From contig CBFFRQ010000044.1 of the NCBI GenBank assembly GCA_965644315.1, positions 248,001 through 312,000 of the forward strand: a stretch of DNA of 64,000 bases, in the 5' to 3' direction. This DNA comes from Caecitellus pseudoparvulus (lineage: Eukaryota; Bigyra: Bicosoecida). Position 1 is the stretch's first letter. Each line of letters begins with the position of its first letter. A program made the position numbers and the translations under genes. Below, one piece after another: positions 34,413 through 44,231 of this stretch. The notes beneath the pieces are model-generated. The model was given only the letters and a program-made list of their open reading frames with translations, had not been told where the DNA came from and searched no databases.

Positions 34413-36680
34413 ATGGCTGTCTCCCTGAACCGCTTGTGCGGATCTGGCGGCCACTCGTCCACTGGCAAGGCTGGCTCAGGCTCGAGTGGCACCATCTCCC
34501 GCTGGGCCCTGAGAGCATGTCTTGTGGTGACCCTCGCGCTGCTGCTGTGGCAGGTGGCAAGCATGGCCCTGGGTGGCTCTCTCGGCACGAGGTCCCTCCT
34601 GCGACCCGAGTCTGGCAGCGCACCATCCTCGGCTTCAGGCGGCCTGGCTGCGTTGCCTGTGGGCCAGTCTCCGCCGACAGTTGAGACTCTGCCACAGCCC
34701 CCTGCCGACAGGCCCTCGGCCCCCAAAGTCGACAAACCTCCCACGAAGGCCCCTTCGCCGGCACAGTCACCAGGCCAGCCCGCTGGCACCCACGCCCCCA
34801 CCCCAGCCGGGCACGCTGTGCAGATCATGGTGCTCACGTACAATCGCCTGGAGGGGCTGAAGCGCTTGCTGGAGAGTCTGACACAAGCCGATTACACGGG
34901 CTTGCCGCCCCACCACCTTCGTCTGTGTGTGGACCGCCCTGAGGGGGGGGACCCCGACGCTGCCATCCTGGCCGCCATGGCAGACTTCACCTGGCAGCAC
35001 GGCACATTTGAAGTGGGTGTACAACGCCAACACCAGGGGCTGGCCAAGCAGTGGTTGACGTGCTGGGAGGGGGCCTCCCTGGAGCGGCAGGGGGGGGGCG
35101 GTGGCTCCCTGGATGACTCGGCTGCCACAGTGGGCATGGTGCTGGAGGACGACATGGTGGTGTCCCCCCACTGGGCACGGTGGATCCAGGGTGCTGCTGC
35201 CGCGTATGAGGACAGTGATGTCATCCGCTCCTTCACCCTGCAACGCCCTCAGCTGCGGGCCAGCGACGGCGGCAGCATTGCGGAGAACATCCCAGCAGGG
35301 GCCACAGTGGTGGGGTACCGCCTGCTGGGCTCCTGGGGCTTTGGCGTATTCCGCAACACGTGGCGGGACTTTGTGCAGTGGCAGCGCAGCGCTGCTGCCG
35401 CTGGCCAAGACCCCTCCGTCCCCGGCCTGGTGCTGACAGACTGGTGGCGCACCTTCAAGCGGCAGGGCAAGGACAAGAGCATGTGGACCATGTGGTTCGC
35501 CAAGTTCGCGCAGGACAAGAACTTGTTCACGCTGTACGGGGCGCTGGGCGGCGACCTGGGCTGGGCCGCCAATTGGCGCGACCCTGGTGAGCACTACCAT
35601 GGCAAGAGCCAGGGCCCTGACTCAGTTGTGGTGCCCTTCTGGCGAGCGGAGTATGGAGTGTTCCCAGCGGAGCCGGTTCTGCTTGACTGGAACGGGGCCT
35701 TGGCGCCAGGGTCAGCTCAAGTGCAGGAGGCAGAGACTGCTGCGCTGGCATCACTGTTAAAACTGGCCACGCCTGATTCGCCGGCTGGTTTTGCTGGCCT
35801 GGTCATCTTGAATGATGGCTTTGTGGAGATGACCCTGTCCTGGCTGTGCAACACAGCTGGCATGCCGGGGGTGCACGAGCGTACCATCATGGCGTGTACA
35901 GATTCGTCCTGCCTGCGTCGCATGCGCAGCAGCCCCTTGGCATCGCGTGTGGGGGGGCTCATGTCCATTGACCTGTTCAAGCGTGCCGAGCACATCCCTG
36001 GGGCAGACAAGCAGGCCTTGAAGGAGCAGCAGAAGGGCGCTCTGGAGTATGCCACTCCAACGTACGTATTGATGATGGTTGCGCGGCAGCGCCTGCTGGC
36101 TGACTTAGTGCAGCGTGACATCGCGTACTTGCTGTTCGAAACGGACGCGCTGTGGGCGGTGGACGCCTACACGTGGATTGACGACGCCCTAGCGTCAGGC
36201 ACAGTGGGGGACTACAAAGCCCTGCCCAACCTTCAGCCCTCCGAGCCCGCCTTTGACTTCATCGGGTATGTGGACGTGCAACCCGACAAGATTGGGGGGG
36301 GCTTCTTCCTCGCCACCAGCTCCCCGCGCTGCAAGGAGTTCTTCCAGGAGTGGAGCAGCAGCGTGGACGCCGACATGAAGCGTGTGGGCCTGCACGGGGC
36401 CAAGGCTTCGCAGGTCGTCTCCGACCAAGTCATGCTGCAGCGCGTCTTTGACAAACACAAGCCGGAAGGGCACGTGGCGTACTTCCCACCGGCGGCCTTT
36501 CCCTCTGGCGAGTGGTACAAGAAACACCCCGCCTCTGAGGGTGGATTCGCCGCTGCAAAGAAGGCTGGCCTAGTCGTCCTGCAGTTCAACTGGGTGTACG
36601 GCCTGAACACCAAGGTGGAGCGGGCCAAGCGCTACCAGCACTGGTTTCTGGACGGTGAGGGCAAGTGCATTTCGACGTGA
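34413..36680 (+). CDS. Signal-anchored protein with two glycosyltransferase domains
   Basis: 755 residues, intronless. The chosen ATG is the first in frame and is followed by a basic segment and one signal-anchor helix (ACLVVTLALLLWQVASMAL, residues about 32-50), then a Pro-rich stem. The first catalytic unit (about 137-430) is a GT-A fold. It opens with VQIMVLTYNRLEGLKRLLES, has the metal-binding acidic motif VLEDDMVVS, and includes a GSWGFGVFRNTW segment reminiscent of GnT-I-like (GT13) or GT2 enzymes. The second unit (about 459-742) resembles the nucleotide-diphospho-sugar transferase family PF03407 (GT77-type). Evidence there is MVARQRLLADLVQRDIAYLL ending in FETDALW (E-T-D where D-x-D is usual), FDFIGYVDVQ, GGGFFLATSSPRC, and VSDQVMLQRVF. 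Two transferases in one chain could act processively on one glycan. Donor and acceptor sugars cannot be read from sequence. Confidence 0.82.
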   Translation: MAVSLNRLCGSGGHSSTGKAGSGSSGTISRWALRACLVVTLALLLWQVASMALGGSLGTRSLLRPESGSAPSSASGGLAALPVGQSPPTVETLPQPPADRPSAPKVDKPPTKAPSPAQSPGQPAGTHAPTPAGHAVQIMVLTYNRLEGLKRLLESLTQADYTGLPPHHLRLCVDRPEGGDPDAAILAAMADFTWQHGTFEVGVQRQHQGLAKQWLTCWEGASLERQGGGGGSLDDSAATVGMVLEDDMVVSPHWARWIQGAAAAYEDSDVIRSFTLQRPQLRASDGGSIAENIPAGATVVGYRLLGSWGFGVFRNTWRDFVQWQRSAAAAGQDPSVPGLVLTDWWRTFKRQGKDKSMWTMWFAKFAQDKNLFTLYGALGGDLGWAANWRDPGEHYHGKSQGPDSVVVPFWRAEYGVFPAEPVLLDWNGALAPGSAQVQEAETAALASLLKLATPDSPAGFAGLVILNDGFVEMTLSWLCNTAGMPGVHERTIMACTDSSCLRRMRSSPLASRVGGLMSIDLFKRAEHIPGADKQALKEQQKGALEYATPTYVLMMVARQRLLADLVQRDIAYLLFETDALWAVDAYTWIDDALASGTVGDYKALPNLQPSEPAFDFIGYVDVQPDKIGGGFFLATSSPRCKEFFQEWSSSVDADMKRVGLHGAKASQVVSDQVMLQRVFDKHKPEGHVAYFPPAAFPSGEWYKKHPASEGGFAAAKKAGLVVLQFNWVYGLNTKVERAKRYQHWFLDGEGKCIST

Positions 36681-36825
36681 CCGGCCGTGGCTTGGCTGGG
36701 CCTGTGCAGTGCGACAGCAGGGAGGTGGACTTTGTGGACCTTTACAACAGCACTCACTTGCTGCAATGCACGCAGAGTCAACATGCCGCCGGGCTGTGCG
36801 TGTGGTCGTGCAGCCCACGGTCCCT

Positions 36826-38238
36826 TCACGCCGCTTTGGCAAGATCCTCCGCCGACGGCTGGCACTCCGCGCTGGTGCCGCCCTTTTGCAGGCACTGGAA
36901 GATGGAGCCCCCAGAATCGTTCCACCAGCCATCCACCGCGATCATCCACCCTCCATCCGGCAGCGGCACGGCGTTGTACGTGTGCATGCCAGAGGACCGC
37001 CACTTGGGAGCACCCGGCCACGCGCGCACCGCCATTTTCGCCTCTCCGGTGTACTTGTACGACGTGCGGTTCAACTCCAGCGCCCGGGCAGTGACAGAAC
37101 TGCCAGTGTGGTGAAAGGCCCACAGCCCACCACCTTCCCTCGGCACCAGGCGGCCAGAGTGCCGAATTGCGGCCTTCCCGCTGCCTTCCAGCTCTTTGAA
37201 GGGGCCAGTGATGTCTGGCGCCCAAAAGCCGCGATCGCGCCCTGTGGCATCTTCAGAAAACAGCAAAAACCACCCACCTTCCGGGTCGGCATGCCACACG
37301 GGGTCAATTACGAAGCCATGCACCTGGGACGCCTCAAACAACTTCCTGTCGCGTTTCCACGGTCCCAACGGAGAAGGCGCCGTGTACAGCCAGACGGGAG
37401 AGGGCTTGGGGGCGTACCCAGTGGGGCACAGCGTCATGAACCATTTGCCTTTGTGGAACAGTACGAATGGGAAGCTGACATGGTAATCCTCTCGCAGAAC
37501 AATGCCGTGGTGGCGCCAGGTACGCCCGCCGTCCTCTGACACTGCCAAGCCCACCACACCCTCTTGCTCGTCCGAGTCCAGGACTTCTGAGTACATGTAC
37601 CAGACACCCTCGTGCTGGATGATGTATGGATCTGCCACAAAGATGGCTGGTGTGTCAAAGATGTCCCCTCCCGTGATGGCGGGGCTGCCAAGGTCCGACT
37701 CCTCCAGAAAGGGGCCCTTGCCGGGGGGCAGGCGCACGACTGCAGAGCTCCACAGCATGTTGATGTCACCCCTGCACGTGATGTCGGGGAAACCCGGGCA
37801 CCGCGGGTCATTCTTGTGCTCCCGGTGGCTTGAGAGAGGAGCTTGCCCGCCTCTCACTTCCACTCGCGGCGGCGGACTGGGGCTCGCTGATGGAACGGTA
37901 GATGGCTCTCCCCGCATGGCTGAGAAGCGAGAAAAGGAAATGTCATGTTTTTGTGCGGTACGTGGGGTGTGGGTAGGCGTGGGGGGCTCTACAGGGCCTG
38001 TGCGGTGAGCAAGGCGCTTGCGGAAATTGCTAGCATGCTCACCATCCACAGCAGGAACCAGCACGTCAGGTGCCGCTTGTGCAGCTGACAGCGCGCCACT
38101 GCGCCTTACGCCTTGCAAACGCTCATCTGCCCCCGAGCCGGTCCCCCACAGTGACGTTGGGGAGAAGATGATGGCCAGCAGTACGAGCGCGGTGGCCGCC
38201 ACCACAACCAGACGCAGAGCGCCGGAGAACGAGGTCAT
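36826..38238 (-). CDS. Signal-anchored beta-propeller protein, GINT1 N-domain / GH43-like
   Basis: 470 residues, single exon. The ATG chosen is the first in frame and gives a signal anchor (LRLVVVAATALVLLAIIF) right after it, then a polar stem. The globular part is a five-bladed-propeller type domain like that at the N-terminus of plant glucosamine inositolphosphorylceramide transferase (GINT1) and in GH43-like proteins. Landmarks are IFVADPYIIQHEGVWYMYSE, VVGLAVSEDGGRTWRHHG, DYHVSFPFVLFHKGKWFM, a SPLGPWKRDRKLF segment, and VIDPVWHADPEGGWFLLFSE. No GT64 transferase domain follows, so the propeller stands alone here. It may bind or cleave a glycan. It is convergent with the double glycosyltransferase gene (145 bp between stops) and divergent from the next methyltransferase gene. 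Confidence 0.8.
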   Translation of the reverse strand: MTSFSGALRLVVVAATALVLLAIIFSPTSLWGTGSGADERLQGVRRSGALSAAQAAPDVLVPAVDGEHASNFRKRLAHRTGPVEPPTPTHTPRTAQKHDISFSRFSAMRGEPSTVPSASPSPPPRVEVRGGQAPLSSHREHKNDPRCPGFPDITCRGDINMLWSSAVVRLPPGKGPFLEESDLGSPAITGGDIFDTPAIFVADPYIIQHEGVWYMYSEVLDSDEQEGVVGLAVSEDGGRTWRHHGIVLREDYHVSFPFVLFHKGKWFMTLCPTGYAPKPSPVWLYTAPSPLGPWKRDRKLFEASQVHGFVIDPVWHADPEGGWFLLFSEDATGRDRGFWAPDITGPFKELEGSGKAAIRHSGRLVPREGGGLWAFHHTGSSVTARALELNRTSYKYTGEAKMAVRAWPGAPKWRSSGMHTYNAVPLPDGGWMIAVDGWWNDSGGSIFQCLQKGGTSAECQPSAEDLAKAA

Positions 38239-38785
38239 TGCGCCTGCGTTCTGCAGCGAAGACAATCAGCTCCAAGGAAACGGGGGGGTCAAATCATTCG
38301 TGGGTTGCGCCCCGAGACACCATACCGCCCTTCCTCTGCGTGCACTTTGTCACTGCGACTGCACTACAAAAATTGAACTTGGCTTGCCCTGTCAGGCCAG
38401 ACAGTCGCCACAGCAACACGCCACGGAATGGTGGCACAAGGCGGCCCCCTGCCGCGAAAAACGCCCTCCTGCATGCCCAACTGTCAAGCATGGCCGTTTT
38501 GCATTGTGAAAGCCTGCTTTCTACGGGGTGTTGACGTACGGGGCACCAGGGCGTGCTCAATGGACACGCCGCACGTGCTTGTTTGCCACCCAACGGTTCT
38601 CAGCCAACCTTGCGGGCCTGGCACCTGAGCTCAAGAGGAACAAAATGCCACACACGCCCCGAACACACAAGTTTCGCGACACATACGTGCATGTGAAGTG
38701 CGTGAGCTGCGAGAGTGGCACAGGGCAAGCATTGCGATTTGTCACGTGGAATAGGAAGAGCCGCCACGCCAACGCCAAGCTCAGC
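38239..38785. promoter_or_regulatory. Divergent promoter interval (propeller / methyltransferase)
   Basis: 547 bp between diverging start codons. The plus-strand frame of the methyltransferase stays open upstream, with an alternative ATG at 38645. It is AT-richer than its neighbours between about 38340 and 38390. Confidence 0.4.
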
Positions 38786-39907
38786 ATGGCCGGACAGCGG
38801 CACCAGGACGGGAGCTGCCTGAGGAAGGGTGCCAACATCATCACACTGGCAGCTAGTTTTGCCTTGGGGGTAGCCTTGACCCTCGCCCTCACAGGGGGCT
38901 CCACTTCGCCCCAGGCTGTGGAGCGGACGCAAGGCACTGCAGCGTCGGCCACAGAGCGCAGTGGGGCCGGTGCCAGTGGCAGCCAGGCATTGAGACACCC
39001 GTCTCTGATTGATGCAGCACCTGTTGCACCCTCGCCAGTGGTCATTGTGCCCTCCCCTTCCGCTGCGCCAAGCCCATGCCCAAAGGTCGCGGAAGTTGCT
39101 CCTGCACCCCCCGCAAAGCCTGCGGGCCACAGGCGCATCATTGACGCAAAGCAGCTCCCACCCCCCAAGCCATACTCTTGCATGGGTGGAGACTCGCCTT
39201 GCGTCCGTGAAACCCAGCTTCGCCTCCAGGACGGCACTGCCGTGCCGTGCACGTTGCAATGGGTTGGCTCTGGCGCCTCAGCTGATCCAGAGTATGGCAA
39301 GTGGCCGGTGTGCATGCATGACATGCAGGGGAAGGCGGCGCTGTCCTTTGGCGTTGGCCGAGATGCTTCCTTCGACATGTCTTTGCTCGTGCACGCGAAG
39401 CTGGCAACGGTGCACGCTTTCGACCCAACCCTGGATGACTTGGCGCTGATCGAGGTTGAGCCGCACCCTGAGCCTGGCTTCCACATCCACCGGGTGGGCC
39501 TGGGGGTGGAAAAGGGCACGTCCACGTTCATGAAGCCCATCAAGGGCTATGCATCCTTTGCCAACAACAAGGGCATGGCAGGCCAGAACTACATCCGCAA
39601 GGATGCCCAGGGCAAGCCCATTTCTGTCGAGCTGCCTGTCGACACGGTGCATGGGCTGGCCAAGGAGTACGGCTTCGATTGGGTGGCCCTGGTGAAGGCT
39701 GATGTGGAGGGGGCCGAATTCGACTATTTTGCCCGCCCAGACCTCGTGGAGGCGTTGCCAACGTCCCAGGTGCTCATGGAGTTTCACGATCGACTGGTGC
39801 CCCAAGGCAGCGAGAAGCGAGCAAAAGTCATCAAGGTATTCGAAGATGCTGGCTGGCAGACAATTCTCAATGGCCCGGAACACGTGAACTTTGTGCGCAA
39901 GCCTTGA
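38786..39907 (+). CDS. Signal-anchored FkbM/METTL24-like methyltransferase
   Basis: 373 residues from the ATG at 38786; an in-frame ATG at 38645 would add 47 residues. I prefer 38786 because it puts the signal-anchor helix (ITLAASFALGVALTLALTGG) close to the N-terminus, like the three preceding genes. A Pro/Ala-rich stem follows. The catalytic domain begins near residue 180 with ALSFGVGRDASFDMSLL, the SAM motif I variant of METTL24/Methyltransf_21-type enzymes, then VHAFDPTLDD (motif II acidic Asp). It continues with VDTVHGLAKEYGFDWVALVK, ADVEGAEFDYF (the FkbM K-x-D-x-E-G-x-E signature) and LMEFHDRLVPQGSEKR. It is a likely O-methyltransferase of sugars or glycolipid head groups in the secretory lumen. 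It is intronless like its three neighbours. Confidence 0.85.
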   Translation: MAGQRHQDGSCLRKGANIITLAASFALGVALTLALTGGSTSPQAVERTQGTAASATERSGAGASGSQALRHPSLIDAAPVAPSPVVIVPSPSAAPSPCPKVAEVAPAPPAKPAGHRRIIDAKQLPPPKPYSCMGGDSPCVRETQLRLQDGTAVPCTLQWVGSGASADPEYGKWPVCMHDMQGKAALSFGVGRDASFDMSLLVHAKLATVHAFDPTLDDLALIEVEPHPEPGFHIHRVGLGVEKGTSTFMKPIKGYASFANNKGMAGQNYIRKDAQGKPISVELPVDTVHGLAKEYGFDWVALVKADVEGAEFDYFARPDLVEALPTSQVLMEFHDRLVPQGSEKRAKVIKVFEDAGWQTILNGPEHVNFVRKP

Positions 39908-40065
39908 AGGACCGCCAGCCCGTACCCATGAGTTGAGGTGCGGCACAGCGCGCACCTGTGCTCAATTCACAACCCCCCCCTGATCCGACGCCGAAGCAAA
40001 GCATCAACAGACAAGCCCTTACCCTTGCAGCTCTTCCTCCTTGACTTGCTCGCCTCTTGGTCAGC

Positions 40066-42882
40066 ATGTCAACCAGCGACGGCAGTGGAGCGAGAAACGC
40101 GCAGGCTCTGCCCGCTGCTGCGCAGGTAGCGGCTCGAAAGCGGGCCGCGACCAAGGCAGCCGGACAAGGAGGCAGCGCCCAGAGCCGGCTTGGTTCCAAG
40201 CATGGCGCTTATTCGTGGCGAGGGGCTGTGAGGCTGCTGCGCATGTACAGCCCAGCGCTGGGTGCGTGAAACGTGCGGCGGCAGGAAAGCCCTGCCCAAC
40301 ACGTGGGCCAAGCACAACGCCTGTCCTGCGCAGCTTTCTGGTTCACTGTCTTCCAGCTCATTGCGGCACCCTTCAAGTTTGACATTGGGTTCCCCCCCGC
40401 CGTTGTGGAGGTGTTTGCTGTGGTGGGCAGCGTCCTGTATGTGGAGGTGGGGCACCCCGAGTCACTGCCTCTCAGTGGCAGCCCCGCACCAGCACATCAG
40501 CACCCTTGCACGCCGCAGGTGCCACTTCCAAGTGCTGGATCATTCACTTTGCTGGGCCTCCTTGCCCTTCTCATTGTCGCCGACGTTGTGCTCCTCACGG
40601 TTCCAGCGCAGCACCTACACGTGGCACTTGGCGGAACTGCAGTGCTGTCCATGCACACCTTACTGGTAGTGAAGCAGACCTTCCTCTTCATTCCCATTTG
40701 CAAGTTCCTCATCAGTGCCTGGGCTTGCAAGCATGGGCACTCAGCCTTTGTCGAGGCGGCATGTGCTGGGCCCCAGCATGCGACTGCTGCATTTGCGGCC
40801 GCGGTGCTGTTGCTGGCAATGGTGGGCGTGGGGATCACGTACGCCCGCAGCCAGCACGACGACATCGCACAAGCAAGGCGAGGCCTCGTGCTGCCCCCCT
40901 CCAGCCAGAAGAATGTCGCCTTCGCTTTGGCAATGATGGCTCTGAAGGCAACCTTGGCGTTGGTGCTTGGCGTGCTTGGGGCTCTTCTTCCCACAACCGC
41001 CACTGTTGCCATCCTCCTCGTCCTTGCTGCTGCCGCAGCTGTCATCGTCAGCCTCACACAGCCTTTCTTTAGCTGCGCGTGGACAGCCATGGTCATTTCA
41101 GGCCTCGCCTGCGTCATGTACACTGACTTGGTGACGCTCATTTCCACCGGCTTCGGGCAGGAGTCGGACGCAGCGCCAGTGCTGGCCACCATCTGGCTCG
41201 CACTCATGTTCCCCATCGCCTGGCTGACGCGCGCATGGTATCATGACCGGCACAAGACAGCGCTGGAGGCGGAGGTGACCCACCAGCTCTGCCATCCCAA
41301 GCGGCAGCCGCCAGGTCCGGATCGGACCTCTGTGGCAGGGCCAGGCAACCTGAGAGTTGCAGACTTCAGCAGGCTGTGTCTGGGCCTCTCCCGCGCAGAG
41401 TGGGGCGCGTTTTACTCCTGCTTTGCCACGAACCATCCCGCAGAAGCTGCCGGCAAAGGGGTGTTTGCGGACTTCTCAGGGAATGGCCTGAACCCCGAGC
41501 AATCGCGCTTGTTGCTGGGGGCCGCCTCCACCAACTCGGCACTGCGCATTGCAGGCTTGTCGTTCAAGGGAAACAAGAGCATGCTGGCCCGGGCAGACCA
41601 GGCCAGAAGCCCGCTTGCTTGCCCGTCTGTCGTCCCCGCCACCAACCTGAGCAGCGATGGGCAGCCAGCGTTGAGCCTTGGAGGTCTCGACGCATTCCTG
41701 GTGCAGTACACGCCCCTGACCAAGCTGGACCTGTCCCACATCCCCCTGTCCCCGGGAACACTGGACACGCTCGTCACGGCCCTCGTGCACAGCCGCGTCG
41801 CGCAGCTGAGCCTGGCACACTGCGGCTTGACGCCCCTGCACGGCGCTGCCCTGGCCCGCCTGCTGTCTGACAGCACCACCCTCACACACCTGAACCTGAC
41901 AGGGAACGAAGACCTTGCCCCCGCGGGTGCAGAGCTCATGGCGCCTGGCATCGCCCACTGCACCGCTCGGGGCCAGCTGCAACATCTGGATGTGTCCTGG
42001 TGCGGCCTGCAGCTGCAAGGTGCAACAGCCGTCCTGAACGCCGTGAACCGCGATGGCTGTGCCGCGCTGCCCAAACCCTTGGCCCTGCACATGCACTGCA
42101 ACGACATCCCCTTCCAGACCTTTGCGCAGCTCAAGGGCCAGCTGAGCCAGCTGCTGTCGGCGGGCTTGCCTGCCTCCACCACCTTGGCCGAGCAGGCAGA
42201 AGCCAACGAAGCAGCGCTGGCTGAAGTGCTGGGTGGCAAGACGATTTACGAGGCCATTGGCGGTGCCCCCGCCGTGCACGCCGTGGTGGACACGTTCTAC
42301 ATCTTCCTCGTGTCACACCCCGCCACGGCGCCGTTCTTCAAGAACGTCGCCATGGGCCGCATGCGGCACCTGCAGGAAACCTTCATCTCCACCGTTCTGG
42401 GCGCTGGCGATGTGAAGTACTCTGGGAAGGACATGGCGGCGGGGCACGCACATCTGGGCATCACTGACGATGTATTTGACCAGACGGTGGCGCTGCTGGT
42501 GTCTGCCATCCTGCACCACCTGCCCGAGGCGCCCGTGCCCATCCTGCACAAACTCCTGGCTGTCGTGGAGACGCTGCGGGAGCCGGTGGTGGATGGGTCC
42601 ACTCGGGGAGAGGATGCTGCAGAGGAACCTGTTCCATCCAATCTGCTTCTTGAGCAAGGCCCGGCTGTTCTCGCGGGGCAGCCGGCAAAGTCTGCAAGTG
42701 GCTCGGAGGACTCGAGGGAAGATTTGGCCGAGGGAGCGCCGAAAGAGGGTCAGGCACAGGCCACTAAAGTCTCACGAGGTTCACACAGTTCTCTTGACGC
42801 CAAGGAACCCGAGACTGTCGTGGACGGGCGTCACTCGGCTGAAGCAGCCTCAGAGGAAGGCAGGGAGGCTGAAGCGCAGTGA
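40066..42882 (+). CDS. Multi-pass membrane protein with leucine-rich repeats and a C-terminal truncated haemoglobin
   Basis: Exons 40066-40261 and 40334-42882 give 914 residues. The basic, Ala-rich N-terminal 65 residues are followed by about seven hydrophobic helices (residues 66-310; FWFTVFQLIAAPFKFDIGFP first). Leucine-rich repeats of the RNase-inhibitor type occupy about 440-650 (LTKLDLSHIPLSPGTLDTLV, VAQLSLAHCGL, LTHLNLTGNEDL, LQHLDVSWCGL). A complete truncated haemoglobin lies at about 696-817: TIYEAIGGAPAVHAVVDTFY with the B10 Tyr, FFKNVAMGRMRHLQETF, and the proximal His in DMAAGHAHLGITDDVFD. The tail is acidic. It may sense O2 or NO at a membrane. A 72-bp in-frame piece (40447-40518, GTGGGG...CGCAG) could be a further intron; removing it does not change the frame. 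Confidence 0.85.
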
Positions 42883-43127
42883 TGGAGCAGGGCATGCCTG
42901 CTTCCCAATGCAAGCCATTGCCAACCCGTCATGTCATTTCGATCTACCTGCCCAGTCCAAGTTTGAGTGCACGTGGGGTAGTTTATCCCCAGGTGCGTCC
43001 CGGTGAGGACTGACATCCACAAGCACGCCTGGCACAGCGAGACCGTATACTCACTTTCACTCAGCCTCACACCCGCGCCTCATCGCCCGCGTCTCTCTGC
43101 CACCTGCCACCCCATACAGTATCAACC

Positions 43128-44187
43128 ATGGCTGCAGCTCTGTCCCTGGCTGCCGTCACGACGCAGGACCTGGTCGCTGAGCTCAAGCGCAGGAACGAAT
43201 GCCTGAAGAAGCCCCAGACCCACGCCATCCTCGTCGGCCCGCCCGGATGTGGCAAGGGCACGCAGGCCCCTCGCGTGGTGGACGAGTACTGCGTCTGCCA
43301 CTTGGCAACTGGTGACATGCTGCGTGCAGCTGTGTCTGCCGGTACGGACTTGGGCAAGAAGGCCAAGGCAGTACGTGGTGCGCGGCGTGCCTGCGGTTTT
43401 TGGGCGTGTTGCTGCGGGCTTGCTGAATCCCCGGCACAGCGCGCTGGCGCCTCATGCCTGGCAGCCAAACGTCAACTTTTCTGCATGATACACGTGTTTT
43501 CCTGTGCTTTATGCCCAAGGCGTTCTCCCCAGAGCAGCTGCCATGCTCAGCTGACGCAGGGCTTGATGGTGTCAGCTCGCAATACCCTGAGCCCCCCTTC
43601 ACACCCCTGCTTGCCGCTGCCTGCACAGGTGATGGAAGCAGGCGGCCTCGTGGACGACGACTTGGTCGTGGGCATCATCGCCGACAACATCAACCGCACC
43701 GACTGCTACCGCGGCTTCGTGCTGGATGGCTTCCCGCGCACAGTGGGCCAGGCTGAGAAGGTGCGTTGCCGTGGCACGAACGACGGCACTCTGCTAAGCC
43801 CCCTCGCACCCCCCCCGCCCCTGCCGCCCTCTGCAGCTGGACGCACTGCTGGCCAAGCAGGGCAAGGCCATCAACCACGTCGTGAAGATGTCCGTGGACG
43901 ACGAGGTGGTGGTGGAGCGCATCTCGGGGCGGTGGATCCACAAGCCCTCTGGGCGCAGCTACCACACCAAGTTCAACCCGCCCAAGGTGGCTGGCGTGGA
44001 CGACGTGACGGGGGAGGCCCTCATCCGCCGCAAGGACGACAACCCAGACACCATCCGCACCCGCCTCGCCGCCTTCCACAAGCAGACCGCCCCAGTTCTG
44101 GAGCACTACAAGAGCGTCGTCGCGTCTGTGGATGCGCAGCAGAAGATCGACACCGTCACGGCTGACATTTTCGCCGCCCTGCGATGA
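43128..44187 (+). CDS. Adenylate kinase (long-LID type)
   Basis: Interconverts ATP + AMP and 2 ADP. Exons 43128-43370, 43629-43760 and 43837-44187 give 241 residues. Near residue 33 is the P-loop ILVGPPGCGKGTQAP. Next come HLATGDMLRAAVSAG (AMP-binding) and, across intron 1, KKAKAVMEAGGLVDDDLVVG. The family signature GFVLDGFPRTVGQAEK ends at intron 2. The LID is the long form of eukaryotic AK1/AK2-type (short Cys-less LID starting ISGRWIHKPSGRSYH and ending with DNPDTIRTRLAAFHKQTAPV). No organelle-targeting leader is evident beyond a short Ala-rich start, so cytosol is likeliest. Both introns sit between codons (phase 0). It is convergent with the Rpn13 gene, with 44 bp between stops. Confidence 0.97.
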
Positions 44188-44218
44188 GTCTGGTAGGCGG
44201 GCTCTGCACCTGCTGCGG

Positions 44219-44230
44219 GCAATGCATTGC
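44219..44230. promoter_or_regulatory. 12-bp palindrome GCAATGCATTGC, copy 1
   Basis: Perfect self-complementary 12-mer in the 44-bp gap between the adenylate kinase and Rpn13 stop codons. An identical copy lies 5' of Rpn13 at 45933-45944, and a 10-bp core (AATGCATTGC) recurs at 7904-7913 in another convergent gap. Function unknown. Confidence 0.4.
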
Positions 44231-44231
44231 G

